From assembly GCA_050084515.1 (NCBI GenBank), contig CM114275.1, positions 24,056,001 to 24,120,000 on the forward strand: DNA of 64,000 bases. The letters run 5' to 3'. The notes beneath the pieces are model-generated. The model worked only from the letters and a program-made list of their open reading frames with translations. It had not been told where the DNA came from and did not search any database. Made by a program: the position numbers and the translations under genes. Source of the stretch: Blasia pusilla. Its lineage: Eukaryota; Marchantiophyta; Marchantiopsida; Blasiales. Each line of letters begins with the position of its first letter. The first letter of the stretch is position 1. Below, one piece after another: positions 24,310-37,195 of this stretch.

Positions 24310-25821
24310 AGGGAATATTGCTCTCAACACTTGTATTGTCCATGGCATATGCTCATTCCTACGACTTAATGCATCTGGAATGACATTGTCTTTCCCCGGC
24401 TTGTGGATTGCTCCACATTTGTCAATGCCAAGGTATCATGCCATCAAAGTTTCTTTGGTGTTATGCAATCCTGGGTCTCAAAATAGTTGAGCAATATATT
24501 ATCGGTGAATACTCGAGTTTTGTGAAGTCCTAGATAGTGACGCCACTTCCTCAAGCAATGAACTACCACGAACAACTCTTTCTCATGAGTGGGCCATCTC
24601 CTTTCGGTGTCGCTAAGCTTCTTGCTCTCTTATGCTACATGTCTCCCTTTTTGCACCAACATTCCTGCAATTGCAAAATCTCTAGCATCGAACGGTTGGT
24701 CAAACTCCGACAGCTTCAGAACTGGGTCCTGCGAAAGGATTTCCTTGACTCGATTGAATGCTTTATCCGCTTCCTTGGTCTATGTTATGTTGGAAAACTT
24801 TGCGGTCCAATCTATGAGAAGTTTCACTATTCCCAAAAAGTTCTTCACGTATGTCGAATAAAACCAGACCGCTCCGATGAACCTCCTCATCCCCTTCACA
24901 GTGGAAGGCGGTTCCCATTCGGCAATCGCGCTTACCTTCTCCATGTGTGGACTCACTCCATCTGCACTAAGCACATGCCCCAAGAACTTGATCTTCGTCA
25001 AACCGAACTCACTCTTATCCGCATTGGCATGCAGCTTGTTCGCCCTGAGTTTCTCAAAAACCGTCTTCAAATGTCAACCGTGCTCCTCTAGTGTTTTGGA
25101 ATAGATGAGTATGTCATCTATGTAGATGATCACAAACTCATCCATCTCCTTATGAAATATGGATTTCATCAAAGTGGTGAACGTTGGAGGCATATTACAA
25201 AGACTGAAAGGATTACCACAAACTCGAACGAACCGTATCTCGTCCTACACGCAGTCTTCTCTACATCTGCTTCGGAAATCCGAATATGATAATATCCTAA
25301 TTTCAGGTCAATCCGGCTGAAATGCTTGGTCCTTGAAAATTGATCAAAGAGGTCATCCATCCTCGGAAGAGGATAGTTGTTCCTTACCATCACTTTATTC
25401 AATGCCCGTAATCAACATAGAGTCTCAACTTCCCACCCTTCTTCTTCACAAAGAGGATGGGCGCTCCATAAGGTGACTTGCTAGTTCGGATGTAACCCCT
25501 CTCTAGGAGTTCATCCAACTGTTTCTTCAACTCATAAAGCTCTTCTTGATTTAACCTATATGGTGCCTTTGGAGGTGGTTGAGATCCGGGTATCATCTCT
25601 ATTTTATGATCAACCGCTCTATATGGTGGTAACTTAGTTAGAAGCTCCTTAGTCAACACATCTCCAAATTCTTTCACAGCTCTCTTGAGTGTTTCAAGGA
25701 TCCCCTTTGAAGCTGAGTTCTGATCTCTGCGTCTTGTGCTTGCATCATCCTCTACTTGTCTCTTCAAGCAAAGGAATCCTTCCTCTAAGTCAGCCAAACT
25801 CGTCCTCGTGATGGCGTTCAC
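24310..25821 (-). pseudogene. Chromovirus reverse transcriptase and RNase H region, broken
   Basis: Reverse transcriptase blocks are in the expected order: PPYRAVDHKIEMIPG, YRLNQEELYELKKQLDELLE, GAPILFVKKKGGKLRLYVDY, NKVMVRNNYPLPRMDDLFDQ, FSRIDLKLGYYHIRI, the catalytic YIDD at 25113-25124, and KIKFLGHVLSADGVSP. The frame changes near 25400 and near 25170, and again around 25075. RNase H at about 24400-24780 is heavily decayed and only inferred from position. Confidence 0.88.
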
Positions 25822-25901
25822 AAACTCGTCTTTCTAGGAACCTCACGAACCAATCTAACGTCCGTCCATTTTTCGTTAACCAAGACGCTCAACCTCAAAG
25901 G

Positions 25902-27253
25902 TCATTGCCTTAGTTCTACCTCATACGCATCTAAGAACGTGTTCCCCAAGACTCCATCAATTCCGTCCATGTTGCAAACTGTGAAATTCTCCTTCAACTT
26001 GAATACTCTGCATCCCACAACTAGCCCTAAAACCAGTTTTGAGGTATGGTGGGACTTGCCTCTCGCGAATCCTATGCTAATGGGTTCATCCGCCTTAGTG
26101 GTTGGAGATCCCAACATCTTCACGATTCTTGGGCTCAAGAATAAGTGCCAAGAATAAGTGCCAAGCACATGTATCAACGAGCAACATCACATCGCGGTTA
26201 GCGATCTTGGATCGTAGGTAAGCCAAATTGGGCGTTCTCTTGGTGACTTGGAGAGATAAATCTAGATCTCGCGCGGATAAGTGCTTAGCAGCAAACGTAA
26301 TTATACTCGGTTTACTAACCTTGGGCCTCACACATTCCCTAGCCATATGCACGGGTTTGCCACAATTGTAGCAAATCACTTTGGCGTTTGTCAACTTTGG
26401 GAACGGCGACCCTCTTGGCTTCGCGTTGAGTTCCACTCGTTTTGCTGCTGGGGCAAGAGACCCTCCGTGGTCGTGCTCATCCCCATTCCAAACCCTCTTG
26501 GATGTCCCTTTATTTTTCGGTAACTTAGAAAAACTTTTCTCCTCAAAGGGTTTTTGGTTTTGGACTTCATCTTCCCTATCCGCTCCGCTAGCCTCAGAAG
26601 CTCCGCGCATGTCTATGGAATGTGAGGCATACAAAAGAGGGCCTTTTCGGCGCTCGATTTGAGTCCACTTAGGAAGATCACTTTCTCTATAAACTCATCC
26701 GTGGAAAGTGAGCTCATGTTTGCATTGAACTCTCGCACATAAGCGCTAAGGGATCCGCTTTGGCGCAACCTCATAAACTCCATGCCATCGCAATACTCCT
26801 GATATTCTGGATTGAATCGGTTACCAATCAACTCCTTGAAATCTTCCCAACTCAAAGTTCTTCCACGGCCGGATGTTCTTTACGGTGAGCCGTCCACGAG
26901 TGGAGAGCGTGATCCTTTAGAAACGTGACCGCAACAGTCACCTTGTCTTGCTTATTTTCCTTTTGCGCTTCGAAATAAAGTTCGAGTTCCGTTAGAAACT
27001 TCCTCACTTTCTGAGAACGCCCCATTCTTGTGAATGGCGTTGGCAAATTTATCTCACAAAGCTTCTTGCTAGAACTAGAGGCTTCATTTGACTTGAGTTC
27101 TACCATCATCTTGCTCTGTTCGGACATCTGGTTCGCCATCACCTTCATCAAATCCATCATTTTGATATAAAAGGTCGGGTCGTTTGAGTTTGGAGCGGAA
27201 GGCCCCACGGAAAGATTTGTGTTTGGAACATCCTCATGTCTAGGACTCGGCAC
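25902..27253 (-). pseudogene. Chromovirus gag and aspartic protease, broken
   Basis: The gag capsid region (27253-26613) has a coiled N-terminus, FLKDHALHSWTAHR, and after a frame change WEDFKELIGNRFNPEYQEY. A CCHC zinc knuckle, CYNCGKPVHMAREC, lies near 26330-26376. The protease follows: the usual D-T/S-G active site reads LLVDTCAW, with Gly replaced by Cys. A 13-bp tandem duplication at 26137-26162 shifts the frame just behind it. KENFTVCNMDGIDGVLGNTF, the flap/ILG-like end, follows in another frame. Confidence 0.85.
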
Positions 27254-27498
27254 TTCGGGAGTTATAATCTACACCTCTAGCTCAACATCTGTCATTGATT
27301 CGTCTCTTGGATTTTTTGCTTTGACTTGCAGCCTCCTTGGTTGTTCGCCCTTGGTCACCATTTGGGAGTCCTCATTTTCTTAGGTCTCCTCCTCGTCTCT
27401 TCCGTTCCTCCTCGAGTATCATGGTCTTCCAACTACCTTGAGTTCTTCTCAAATGTCCAGATCTTTCTACGACCCCAAGTTCACGCTCGTCAAGGATT

Positions 27499-27511
27499 TG
27501 CTCTGATACCA
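27499..27511 (-). other. Chromovirus primer-binding site (initiator tRNA-Met)
   Basis: On the - strand the sequence is TGGTATCAGAGCA, the standard plant retrotransposon primer site complementary to the 3' end of initiator tRNA-Met. It starts two bases after the end of the 5' LTR, which fixes both element orientation and the LTR boundary at 27514. Confidence 0.93.
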
Positions 27512-27513
27512 CG

Positions 27514-28688
27514 TGTCGCACGCCTACTCTCCTTGAACGTTAATCTTGTTGTTGCGAAGTGTGCATTCAGTAGGTCACACTCTCAACGCTGATCTACATC
27601 CAAACACACACTTTGGTTAGTCAGATCTTGGATCAATCAGTGGGCTAACTTTCCGAGTTCTTCTCTCGGTCTCTCATCAAGCTCAACCTTCCCTGTTTCG
27701 CGGTTTACAACACGGGCAAGTCTCGAAAGACTTGGGACAGACTTTCTGGTCAGTTCAAGAACCTCAACCGGGGTTTTGCCCTGGTGGTTCCAAATCTCCG
27801 ATGAACATCCAATGAGTCCCTGATTGAGACTCGCCCAAAGTGAATCTCGGGTTGGAATCCAAGCGTGGCGTACAAAGTCCACTCCCTTAGATCAGATTTG
27901 GGTTTCGAATTCCAACGCCAAACTCTCGTTCCATCCCATGCCTCTAAGAAGCCGTTTGGTGCTCAAAGTGGGGATTCGTGTTCCAAGACATCTTGGGGAG
28001 ACTCCTCCCTTACGTGTACTTCTGGGGATCTCCGAGGTTCCCTACATTTAGGGAAAGACACCTGAGCCTATCAAATTGGCCCTCTACCCGATTGCTCTCA
28101 CAATCATTTTTGGCCAATATCTCAGTCTGTACTTATGCGTTTACTAAGATCTTTAGCGCATTGGAAGCGTCTCAAGATAAGCTTTCCAACACGCCCTTAC
28201 TTGTCCCAAACGCATCTTAGGGCTAAACGTTATGGTCCAAAACACAGTCAAATTCCCCAAATGCTAGTCGTGTTCCAAAACTGGTTCTCACCTCTTTAGC
28301 AACCAACCTTCCAAGACTCAACTCATCTCAAGTCTTGGCTCGCGTTTGGTCTAGGTTTCCTGGTCTTGACCACCAAAGCATGAAACGCACAACTCTGTTC
28401 CATGTTTCGTCTCTTGGACTTTTCCAAGAGATCTTCCCAAAAGCCTCTTCAAAGCGCGATCATCGTAGCGTGAGTCCACTTGAGTTATAATGTTCCGCTT
28501 GGCACCTATTTAGCGTTGTTTGGTTACAAGGGTTGCCATAGAGTTACTATTTATAGCAATATCCATATTTTGGTATAGTGGACTTCATGATATGGAAGTG
28601 GGTTAGATTTAGAGAAGTGACATGTGTACACAAGTCATCATGTGGATTGAAAGCTCAAGTGAGGATATACCTCAAGGAGGGAGGGAGG

Positions 28689-28785
<97 letters not shown>

Positions 28786-29128
28786 TTATCGTCTTTCTTG
28801 CCTTATGATTAATCTTGAATCTCTCAGTAAGAGGGTGTGATGTGAGAGTATGGATTCATTGGAGACCTTTTGGTACACAATCATGTATGTATTTGGTTCT
28901 AGGTTATTGAGCTTGTTGGATGATGTCAACAATACGAATGTGAGCAACAATGGAGACAACTATACACTTGAATGATCTTCAAGTGTATCACTTATTGTGC
29001 CAATCTCCCTTTTCCCACAATGCAAAACGAGTATGCGGCACTTTTGGTAAGGGTAGGAGAGAGACACATTTGTAGTATGTACAAACCACTAGTGTGAGTT
29101 TGTTTATCAAGTACATTAGTTTCCGACA
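27514..29128 (-). repeat. Chromovirus 5' LTR
   Basis: The right repeat, 1615 bp, is the 5' LTR in element orientation. It contains a GA microsatellite of about 90 bp (28692-28783). Relative to the partner LTR it has an extra segment near 28025-28090. Its 5' end (TGTCGG on the - strand) and 3' end (CGACA) form a short terminal inverted repeat. Confidence 0.88.
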
Positions 29129-29160
29129 GAGAAAGGGAGGAGCAGTTTTTGGGACAAGCA

Positions 29161-29279
29161 AAAATTGACTCACATGAGAGGATACGACTGAAATGCAAAA
29201 CACTAGTTATGTATACCAAAAAATTGCCTCACATGAGAGGGTAGGACGGAAATACAAACCACTAGTTATGTATACCAAG
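29161..29279. repeat. Two-copy tandem repeat, about 59-bp unit
   Basis: Two adjacent copies share CTCACATGAGAGG, ACTAGTTATGTATACCAA and the sequence between them, with about eight substitutions. They lie just outside the chromovirus 5' LTR. Confidence 0.8.
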
Positions 29280-30338
29280 AATAGGAGGGAAGGCAAATTG
29301 TGGGATCCAATGAGACATTAGGAGGGAGGGAAAGTTGAGAATACGAGGGAGGGGATTTATATGTTTGTATACGAGGAAACATTGACTTCAATTATGATAC
29401 ATAGTTGAAGTCACACGAATTATAATCACACGAAGTTAAGTTAACTAATTATTAATCATGCGAATTTAATTCACACGAGTCACACGAATTTGGGTTACAG
29501 AAATCCACGGTAGAGAAACACCCAAAATTTTCATCCACGGTATACATGAATCACAAAGACTGAAATAGCCTGCCCAACAGAGATGCAAAACGAAGTATAC
29601 ATGTAGGGGGCCGTTAAAATATAGATGCATATCATCGGAGGTAATTGTGGCCACATTAAACATTATGCCACCATTCAAGTGGGTCGTTGCAATGCATCCA
29701 AACATAGAGGTAGCAAGTGCCAAACATGGCTAAAATGAGATGTCATTATGAACGTAACGAGTCATTATAGTTGCAAAAAGAACCCGGAAGCCCAAAAAAT
29801 TACTAACATGGGGGATGGAAAGAGCCATCACGATCCAAGGCCATGTGGTGGGAAATGATAACATGTATACTCTACAAACTAGCATAACAAAATCATGAAA
29901 AATATCAACACTTATGACAACATGAAGGTGCAAATGGAATAGAAGGTTTAGGTTCAAAAATCCAAACCCACCAAAAAGGTCTAGGGCATAAGTTTAGAAA
30001 TCACAATGGACTTTGGTCATAGATCTTAGACTTTCAATTTGATTATCCCATATGTCAAGAATTTACTTTACTATAAGATAAGAAAATCCAATTCATTTTT
30101 TTTGTTTCATTATTCAAAATCTATATTATTATCGGAGAGTGCCTTTTTGATTTGTAAACACCTCTCTACTTGACATATACCAAGCGGACAACAAGAAAAT
30201 ATTTTCATATGTACGGACAACAAGAAAATATTTTCCATTCAAAATAGGAAGAATTTTTTTATGTATAACACAATTAGTCCCTACACTTCGGTGCATGGCA
30301 CATGCTCCACACTAGTGTAGAATACTCTCATAAGTCTC
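29280..30338. other. AT-rich intergenic DNA upstream of NOC1
   Basis: No gene was recognised. It contains several CACACGAATT/TCACACGA repeats at about 29410-29490. A 29-bp direct repeat of CGGACAACAAGAAAATATTT with a short spacer lies at about 30186-30240. Confidence 0.45.
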
Positions 30339-30462
30339 ATCAATATTCAAGCTTTCCAATCGTCCATAGATTCAAATAGAAATATGAACACGGAAATACC
30401 AATCAATATTCAAGCTTTCCAATCGTCCATAGATTCAAATAGAAATATGAACGGAAATACCA
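30339..30462. repeat. Two-copy tandem repeat, 61-63-bp unit
   Basis: Unit 1 (30339-30401) and unit 2 (30402-30462) are identical except for a 2-base AC deletion in unit 2. The near-identity shows a recent duplication. It ends about 260 bases before the NOC1 start codon. A second short repeat, GAACGGACCGGAAGATT, occurs twice at about 30479-30535. Confidence 0.9.
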
Positions 30463-30720
30463 ACTAGAGAGGTGATCCGAACGGACCGGAAGATTTAGGG
30501 CTTATGTGTGGGAATCGGAACGGACCGGAAGATTCACAAAGAGAGCCGGAAATTACGATGGAAGGTTTAGGGCATGGGTCTCGAAATTCGAACGGAATGC
30601 AGTGGAATGAATAGAGAAGACAGGGTTTAGGGTTTTGCCACGGGGTGGTGAGGTCTCGGCTCATACCACTGAGAATTACGCGTTCAATGCTGTTTCCCGA
30701 GGAAGAAATCCGGAGAAGCG

Positions 30721-33700
30721 ATGGCGGATGAGACGGGATTAGAAACGCCAGAGTTGAAGGCGAAGCGCAAGCCTCAGGAAGATCTGCGAGCGATTCAGGC
30801 TGATGTTGCCTCCTTCGTTGCCAGTTTGGGACTAGCATCGTCCGGAGCGCTCGGCTCTGGATTCGATGACTCCGACTTCCGCAAAACAGGGCCGATTCGG
30901 AAGAAGGAGAGAACAGAGGAAGGGCAAAAGGAGAAGAAAGAGGTGAAATTTGGGGATGGGAAGAAGGATTTGGAACACCGGAAAGGAAGAGAAGATCGGA
31001 AAGATGTAGGAACTAGTCCCGGGAAGAAGTTGCGGGGAGATGGTGAGAGAAAGGGCGGATTGAAGGAAAATGGCGGAGGTAAGAGCAGAGTGAAGGATTC
31101 GCGAGTGGCAGGAGGACCGAAAGTGGAAATTGGAGATGGATTTGGGGGGTTGAAGTACAAACCTTTTGATCCTACGAATTCAAAGAAGCGAAAGGGCAGC
31201 TGGAACAATCAAGTCGATGGAGAGGGTAAATTTGATGCCGAACGAGCATTTGTTGAGCGTCCTAGCCTGAATGAGCCTGAATCTGTGCGGAAGCTGCGAT
31301 CGGAGGGACAAGAATTGCTGGAGAAGGCTGTACACGATCATCAGCGGTCGAGAGAGAAGAGCAGTGACGCACATTGGCTGGACACAGCTCGTAGGGCCGG
31401 AACGTCTGCTGATAAAGTGGCAGCTATGACCGTCATTTTGCAGGAAAATCCAAAGTGCAACCTGCGAACCCTCGATTCTCTCATTGGTATTTATACCTTG
31501 CAGGCTGGAGCCCCATACATCTGAAATATCACCGTTTTTCGCTGCAAACTAGAATTATCAATCGACTGAATAGCTCCAGGCCAACTGTCGGTGCTGAGCC
31601 CTGTTCACTGAGAAGAGTTTGAGATTCAGCTGCCAGATAGTTTGGCAAAAGCGAGACCATGTTGACCATAGGCTTGATAAAAGTGCTCAAATTGCAGTGC
31701 TGGTGGAGTTGTAGGAATGGTGACATCGAAGGGAGGTAAACGGCACGCTGCAACTGGTATCGACGCGTTGAAGGAGCTTTTTATGTTCAGGTTGGTGAAT
31801 GTGTATATCTCCTGATTTACTTTCTCAATGGACTGAGGGATTCTATCAGAATTTGGGATTCAGTAGACTAATTTTGTCCCACTGTGCTATCAGTCTTCTC
31901 CCAGACCGTAAGCTGAAGTACTTTGCTCAGCAGCCACTTTCAACACTCCCGGTAAATAAGGAACGAGCACCCATGCTGCTGGACTGGTACTGGGAGGACT
32001 GCTTGAAACACAGGTACAAGGAATTTCTCAACATCAGCATTTGCATAAATAATTTGATGAATGACAGAAGCTGAAAGTGACTCTGGCCAAGAAATATTTC
32101 AAAGCTCGGACAATTGACACTTTTGAATTAGCAAAAGAAGATTCTTTTCTGTAAGACATGTTGCTGAGCAGAAGTTCACCTGGGATGAAGCATTTGTCAG
32201 TTCCCGAATGATACATTCTTTGTGTACCAGGTACGAGCGATTTGTGCTCGCTCTAGAGGAGGCCACCCATGACAGTCTCCCATTCTTAAAGGATAAGGCA
32301 CTCAAGGTGATGCCGTACTTCTTTGTAGATGATCCTTGGAATTTGGGATTTTTGTATGGATGTGTACCGTGAAATGGCGTTCTTATCAGATGAGTGCTGA
32401 AAAGAAAGGCTTCCAGCAGCAGGACAGATAGACGGCTCCTGCTATTCTTTCTCTCTCCCCATATTCCATGCTGATAGTGAATTTTTTCATTTCCGGTGAT
32501 GCAGTCTCTGTATGAGCTCTTGAAATCAAAGCCAGAGCAGGAGAGAAAGCTCTTATCTGTTCTTGTGAACAAGGTATGGATGGAGCTGTTTGAATTCTTT
32601 TCCTTCATATTTGCCATTTCTATTAAATGATGCAATAATTATCAGTGCTTGAGGTATTCTTGATGACTCCCCATTCTAGCATTTTAGTTTATAGTTTTGG
32701 AATGTGCTGAAGATTAGTGGCAATTCTTTTTAGTGAGAGTTTGATGGCGAGCATTCATTGTCCTGCTTGTTCATCTCAGCTTGGAGATCCAGATCGCAAG
32801 ACAGCTTCAAATGCAAGCTACCTTCTGTCTTCACTTCTCACTGCCCATCCCAACATGAAGGTAAGACTGCATGAAAGCTGATCTGAATTAGAGAGTGGTG
32901 ACTTAGTTCTATAAGCATGCCCCATCTGTCCCTCTAGTGATCCATAAATTGCTGCATCATCCATCGACCTTGGGATTCGCAGTGACTATTTATGATTCCT
33001 TGTCTGTTAGCTAGCATAGGGTGAACTCGTTTTGATCTTCACATGGAATAGCTATTGTCACAGATATACATGATGTCAATAACTCAAAAGTTGTCAAACC
33101 TACAATCAGTGACATTTAGATGACCGTAGGCTCCATCAGAATCCTGACCTAATTGTGCATTTTTTGGGGCAGACGGTTGTGGTAACTGAGGTGGACTCTT
33201 TTGTGTTCAGACCACATGTGGGTTTACGAGCAAGATACTATGCGGTATGTTTCCTGTATCCTATTTGAAATGAAAGCTCAAGTTTACTTTCAGCAATCTT
33301 GTGGAGCTGAAATCACTTGTCTTGTGTCCGCAGCACTTGGAACTTCTTCATAACTGCCTTGTCCAAATGAAATGCAGGCTATTTTCTTGAATCAAATTGT
33401 CCTGAGTAACAAGGGCAATGGTCCAAAGCTCGCGAAACAGCTTATTGACCTGTATTTTGCCCTTTTCAAGGTAATCCACAATATTTTCAAATGTTTTTGA
33501 GACTTGAAACTTTACTGGCAAGGAAAGGAAGAAATTCTCTTGGCCCACTATGCCGGTATTTTTTTCCAAGGTGGAATGTGTAATGATGGGTGTTAGTAAT
33601 AAGTTTGGGGTCTTATTAGCTTTGGACTTGTTCCCCATGCTGGTTTGGCCTTGTCTACATGAAGTACCTCAAAGTGATCGATCTTTCCAAATGTAGGCTG

Positions 33701-36700
33701 TGACAACTGATGTAGTAGAAGACAAGGATGAGGGCAAGTCGAAGAAGCATGATCGTGGAAAAAAGAAAGGTCAACAAAAGGGGAAGCCCATTGCGGACTC
33801 TGCCACCTTCACTACCGAGATAGATTCACGACTTCTCTCGGCATTGTTAACGGCATGTAACACCTTTTCTGGCTTACTTTGGCATAGTTGGTTCTGTGAT
33901 TAACTGCTTCACTCAGACTTGCATCTATATTTGTTCTGTCATACTTCCTTGCTTCATACAGAGTGGGATTATTTGAATGAATGGGTAGCTGAATCATTGG
34001 AACTTTGCAGGGTGTTAACAGAGCATTCCCCTATGTCGCTGTGGATGACGTGGATACCGTGACACAGGAGAACTCTGTTCTCTTCCGATTGGTATATACA
34101 ATCATCTTCTGCACAGTAATTCCTATGTTCTATAGTTGATTTGCATTGCAATATGACTTATTTTATTCAGTCATTAGGTTGATGGTTCCTAATCAACCTG
34201 CCTAGAGTGCTAGTAACCATAGCTATTCCCCAGAGGTTCTATTTCAGGTCTCTCTTGTGTTGTGAGTGGCTCCTTGCTTGAGTGATGGCATGTATCATGC
34301 TTTTCATGGGAAGTGGAATAAGTGTATTCTAAGGGGAATGAGAGAGTGGCTTGTTGGCTTTTGATGCAGGTACACTCTAGCAATTTCAATGTCGCTGTAC
34401 AAGCATTGATGCTTCTCCATCAGCTGATGATGAAAAATGAAGCCGTCAGCGATAGGTTTTATAGAGCACTTTACTCAGTTCTCCTTTCTGAGAGCCTTGT
34501 GAAGTCAGCAAAGGTGGGCAAATATACATCTTCTAGACAAGTTTACTATCCCTTTCTTGGATACTGTCAAAATGGATGCTTGCGATCGCCAATTACCTCT
34601 ATGGAACCTAATTATTCTGTCATTATTCAATTTCAAATTTATGTTCAAACACATACAGTGGATCAGCGGTCAATGGGTTGTGTGGTGAATTGCCTTAAAG
34701 CATTATTCCTTCATCAGGGGCTCATAACTACTTGTAAAAGTTACGTGGATGCCATATTTTATACTAATCTGAGAATGTTAAACTGATCCTCAGATGATAA
34801 ATCACTAGGTAATATGTGGTTTTCTTAATGTCAGGCAGAGATGTTTCTCGGGCTAATATTCAAAGCCCTAAAGTCTGATGTTGATCCTCGCCGCATGTCT
34901 GCTTTTGCCAAACGATTAACACAGGTAAGAAAATATTCTGGTAGGAGTTGAGTTGAGTTGGGGAAATGATGTGTACCTGAAACAGTTGCCATGATGCCTT
35001 GGTATGGATAAGTCTGTGGAAAGTTGTTCATAAGTAGATTTGCAACTTAACTCAAGATATCCTTGTCCATGTGAATGGTTTTGGATATTGATTCGGTTTT
35101 GTTCCACGGTCTCAGGTGGCTTTGCAACAGCCTCCACAGTTTGCTTGTGCTTCTCTTTTACTTCTTTCAGAGACCCTGAAACTCAAGCCCAGTCTCTGGT
35201 ACGTGAGTGGATGCTTATGGTTATGGTTCACAAGTTACCTTGGAATACTGGTTAGTGTTCACCTTATCTAGTGAACTTGAATCGTACCATGGGTAGCACA
35301 CACACCACTCTCCCCATGTTGTAGTAGGATGATTGCAATTGATGGATTGTGTTCTTTTTGGTATTTGCTATGTTTTTATTCCTCCACTTTTATGATCCTT
35401 TTGGCAATGTTTGGAGTCTCTTGTTTTGGTTTTCCTGAAAGTTGTTAACTTATGTGCAGGAATGCAGTACTTCATCCGGAGGATCATGATGAGGACATTG
35501 AACATTTTGAGGATGAGAAAGATGATACTGATTGTAAGCTCGAGAATGAACATGAAAGCAAGGTGATTGATGGAAACGAGACTGACAAACCGTCAGACTC
35601 GACAGCAGGGGATAAGAGTTGGCCGATGAAGGGCTACTACGATCCCAAGCTACGAGATCCATTATATTGGTGAGAGCTTCTATCTGTCGGTGTGGAGTTC
35701 TTGAATGTTTGTTGTGTCAAAGCCTTGTTGAATGTTGGGAGTGATGGGATGCACGTGGAGGGTTTAGTGATGGTGATGTTGGGTCAAGAATGGTCAAGAG
35801 TGGTAATGTTGGGTCTCTGAACAAGGATGTAAGCCTATCTCATGGTGAAGCTCATATTGAGGTGAAATTAGAGAAATTCAGTTTAACTTCTATGTTTGTA
35901 GGTGGTGCGTTGGCCCAGTGTAAGCATGCATTACTTTCCTTAATCAAAGTATTTTTCATTGAATAGTCTTATCTGATGCACTGGTATGGTCGTGCAGCAA
36001 TGCACAAAGAGCATGCTGGTGGGAACTCACTGTCCTAGCACGTCATGTGCATCCATCAGTTGCAGCTATGGCACGGACCCTTCTTTCTGGTGCAAATGTC
36101 TTGTACAACGGTGATCCATTACGGGATCTTGCTTTAGGTGTTTTCCTGGACCGGTTTGCAGAGAAGAAACCAAAGGCAAACCAGTCTGGTGCATGGCATG
36201 GCTCTGCCATGGCTGCACCTTCAAAATTGGTATGTTTCATTTTTCACCACCTTCTCTAGGAGAACACGTTGAGGTTTCCTTTGTTTCTGTCTTGTCTTAC
36301 TCAAAGGACAGTTAGATTTTATTTTTATATATTCTACGATGAGATAAATTTAGTGGGTTCTGAAGTAATTATTCAATTGACACTCCTGGATCTGGTTGGA
36401 TGTCAGGCTGGTGGTCAGCGCATGCGTCCAGTGGGAGATGAGTTCTTATCAATGGCAGTAGATGATGTGGCTCCTGAAGACATTATGTTTCACAAGTTCT
36501 ATGTCACAAAATCAAGCAAGACTAAAACTAAGAAGAAGAGCAAGGGCAAGTCAGAGGAGGACATTACTGGGTTAGATGAGGTTGCAGACTTTGATGGGGA
36601 TGACAGTGATGACGAAGAAGTAGATGCACTCTTAGAGCAAGAAGCAGGTTTACAGATGGATGGAGATGATCTCAGTGAGGAAGAAGACTTGGAGAGTGAT

Positions 36701-37195
36701 GGTGAAGACTTGATTCTCCATGAACAGGATGATGAATCAGGTTCAGACATGGAAACAGTTAACAGTGACGATGAGGAGGCCGAAGCACTTCTCGAGGCAG
36801 GGATGGAAATGAGTAGCTCTGATGGTGAGGGCATGGACAGTGAAGATGAAGTAGGAGGAAGTGATAGTGAAGATATTGAAGAGCTTTTATCTAAAAAAGG
36901 GAGAAGGCAAAAGGAAATATCTGCCAAGAAACGAGGCAAGAAAGGAGGTTCAGTAATCCAGAAGGCCAAGGGGAGTGACGGTGAGTCTTCACCCAAGAGA
37001 GGGAACAAGAGAAAACAGACCATGACTAAGAAACCGGTTAGAAGAGGGGTCTCAGTTTTTGCAGAGGCAGATGGAAGTGATGATCCGGATTCAGAGGAGC
37101 ATTTACCTAAGAAAAAGAAAAAATTGAAACACATCAACAATATAAGAGCAAGTAAGAAATCAGTTTTCCAAGAGGCAGGCCCAGATCATGAATAA
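30721..37195 (+). CDS. NOC1: NOC1/SWA2 (CEBPZ/CBF family), pre-60S ribosome assembly factor
   Basis: NOC1 (Arabidopsis SLOW WALKER2, animal CEBPZ) works with NOC2 in the nucleolus to move 66S pre-ribosomes. Exons: 30721-31486, 31715-31790, 31894-32013, 32231-32306, 32505-32573, 32780-32860, 33173-33244, 33378-33470, 33697-33852, 34011-34091, 34370-34513, 34835-34924, 35116-35198, 35460-35669, 35998-36229, 36407-37195. All phases join to 1045 residues, close to the Arabidopsis length. Signature blocks are LLPDRKLKYFAQQPL, DWYWEDCLKHR, RPHVGLRARYYA, LTGVNRAFPYV, CWWELTVLARHVHPSVAAMA and APEDIMFHKFYVTK. The CBF domain covers about residues 450-780. The N-terminus is Lys/Glu-rich, and the last 260 residues are acidic with Lys-rich nuclear-localisation-like patches. 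The intron after 33852 has a GC donor. Confidence 0.96.

Noticed and set aside
29161-29279. CRISPR-like direct repeats
   Set aside because: Only two adjacent degenerate copies are present in a plant nuclear context, so this is a simple tandem duplication.
36499-37140. 213-codon - strand frame
   Set aside because: It is the antisense shadow of the acidic Glu/Asp/Ser-rich NOC1 tail, which gives Ser/Leu/Phe-rich reverse frames without stops.
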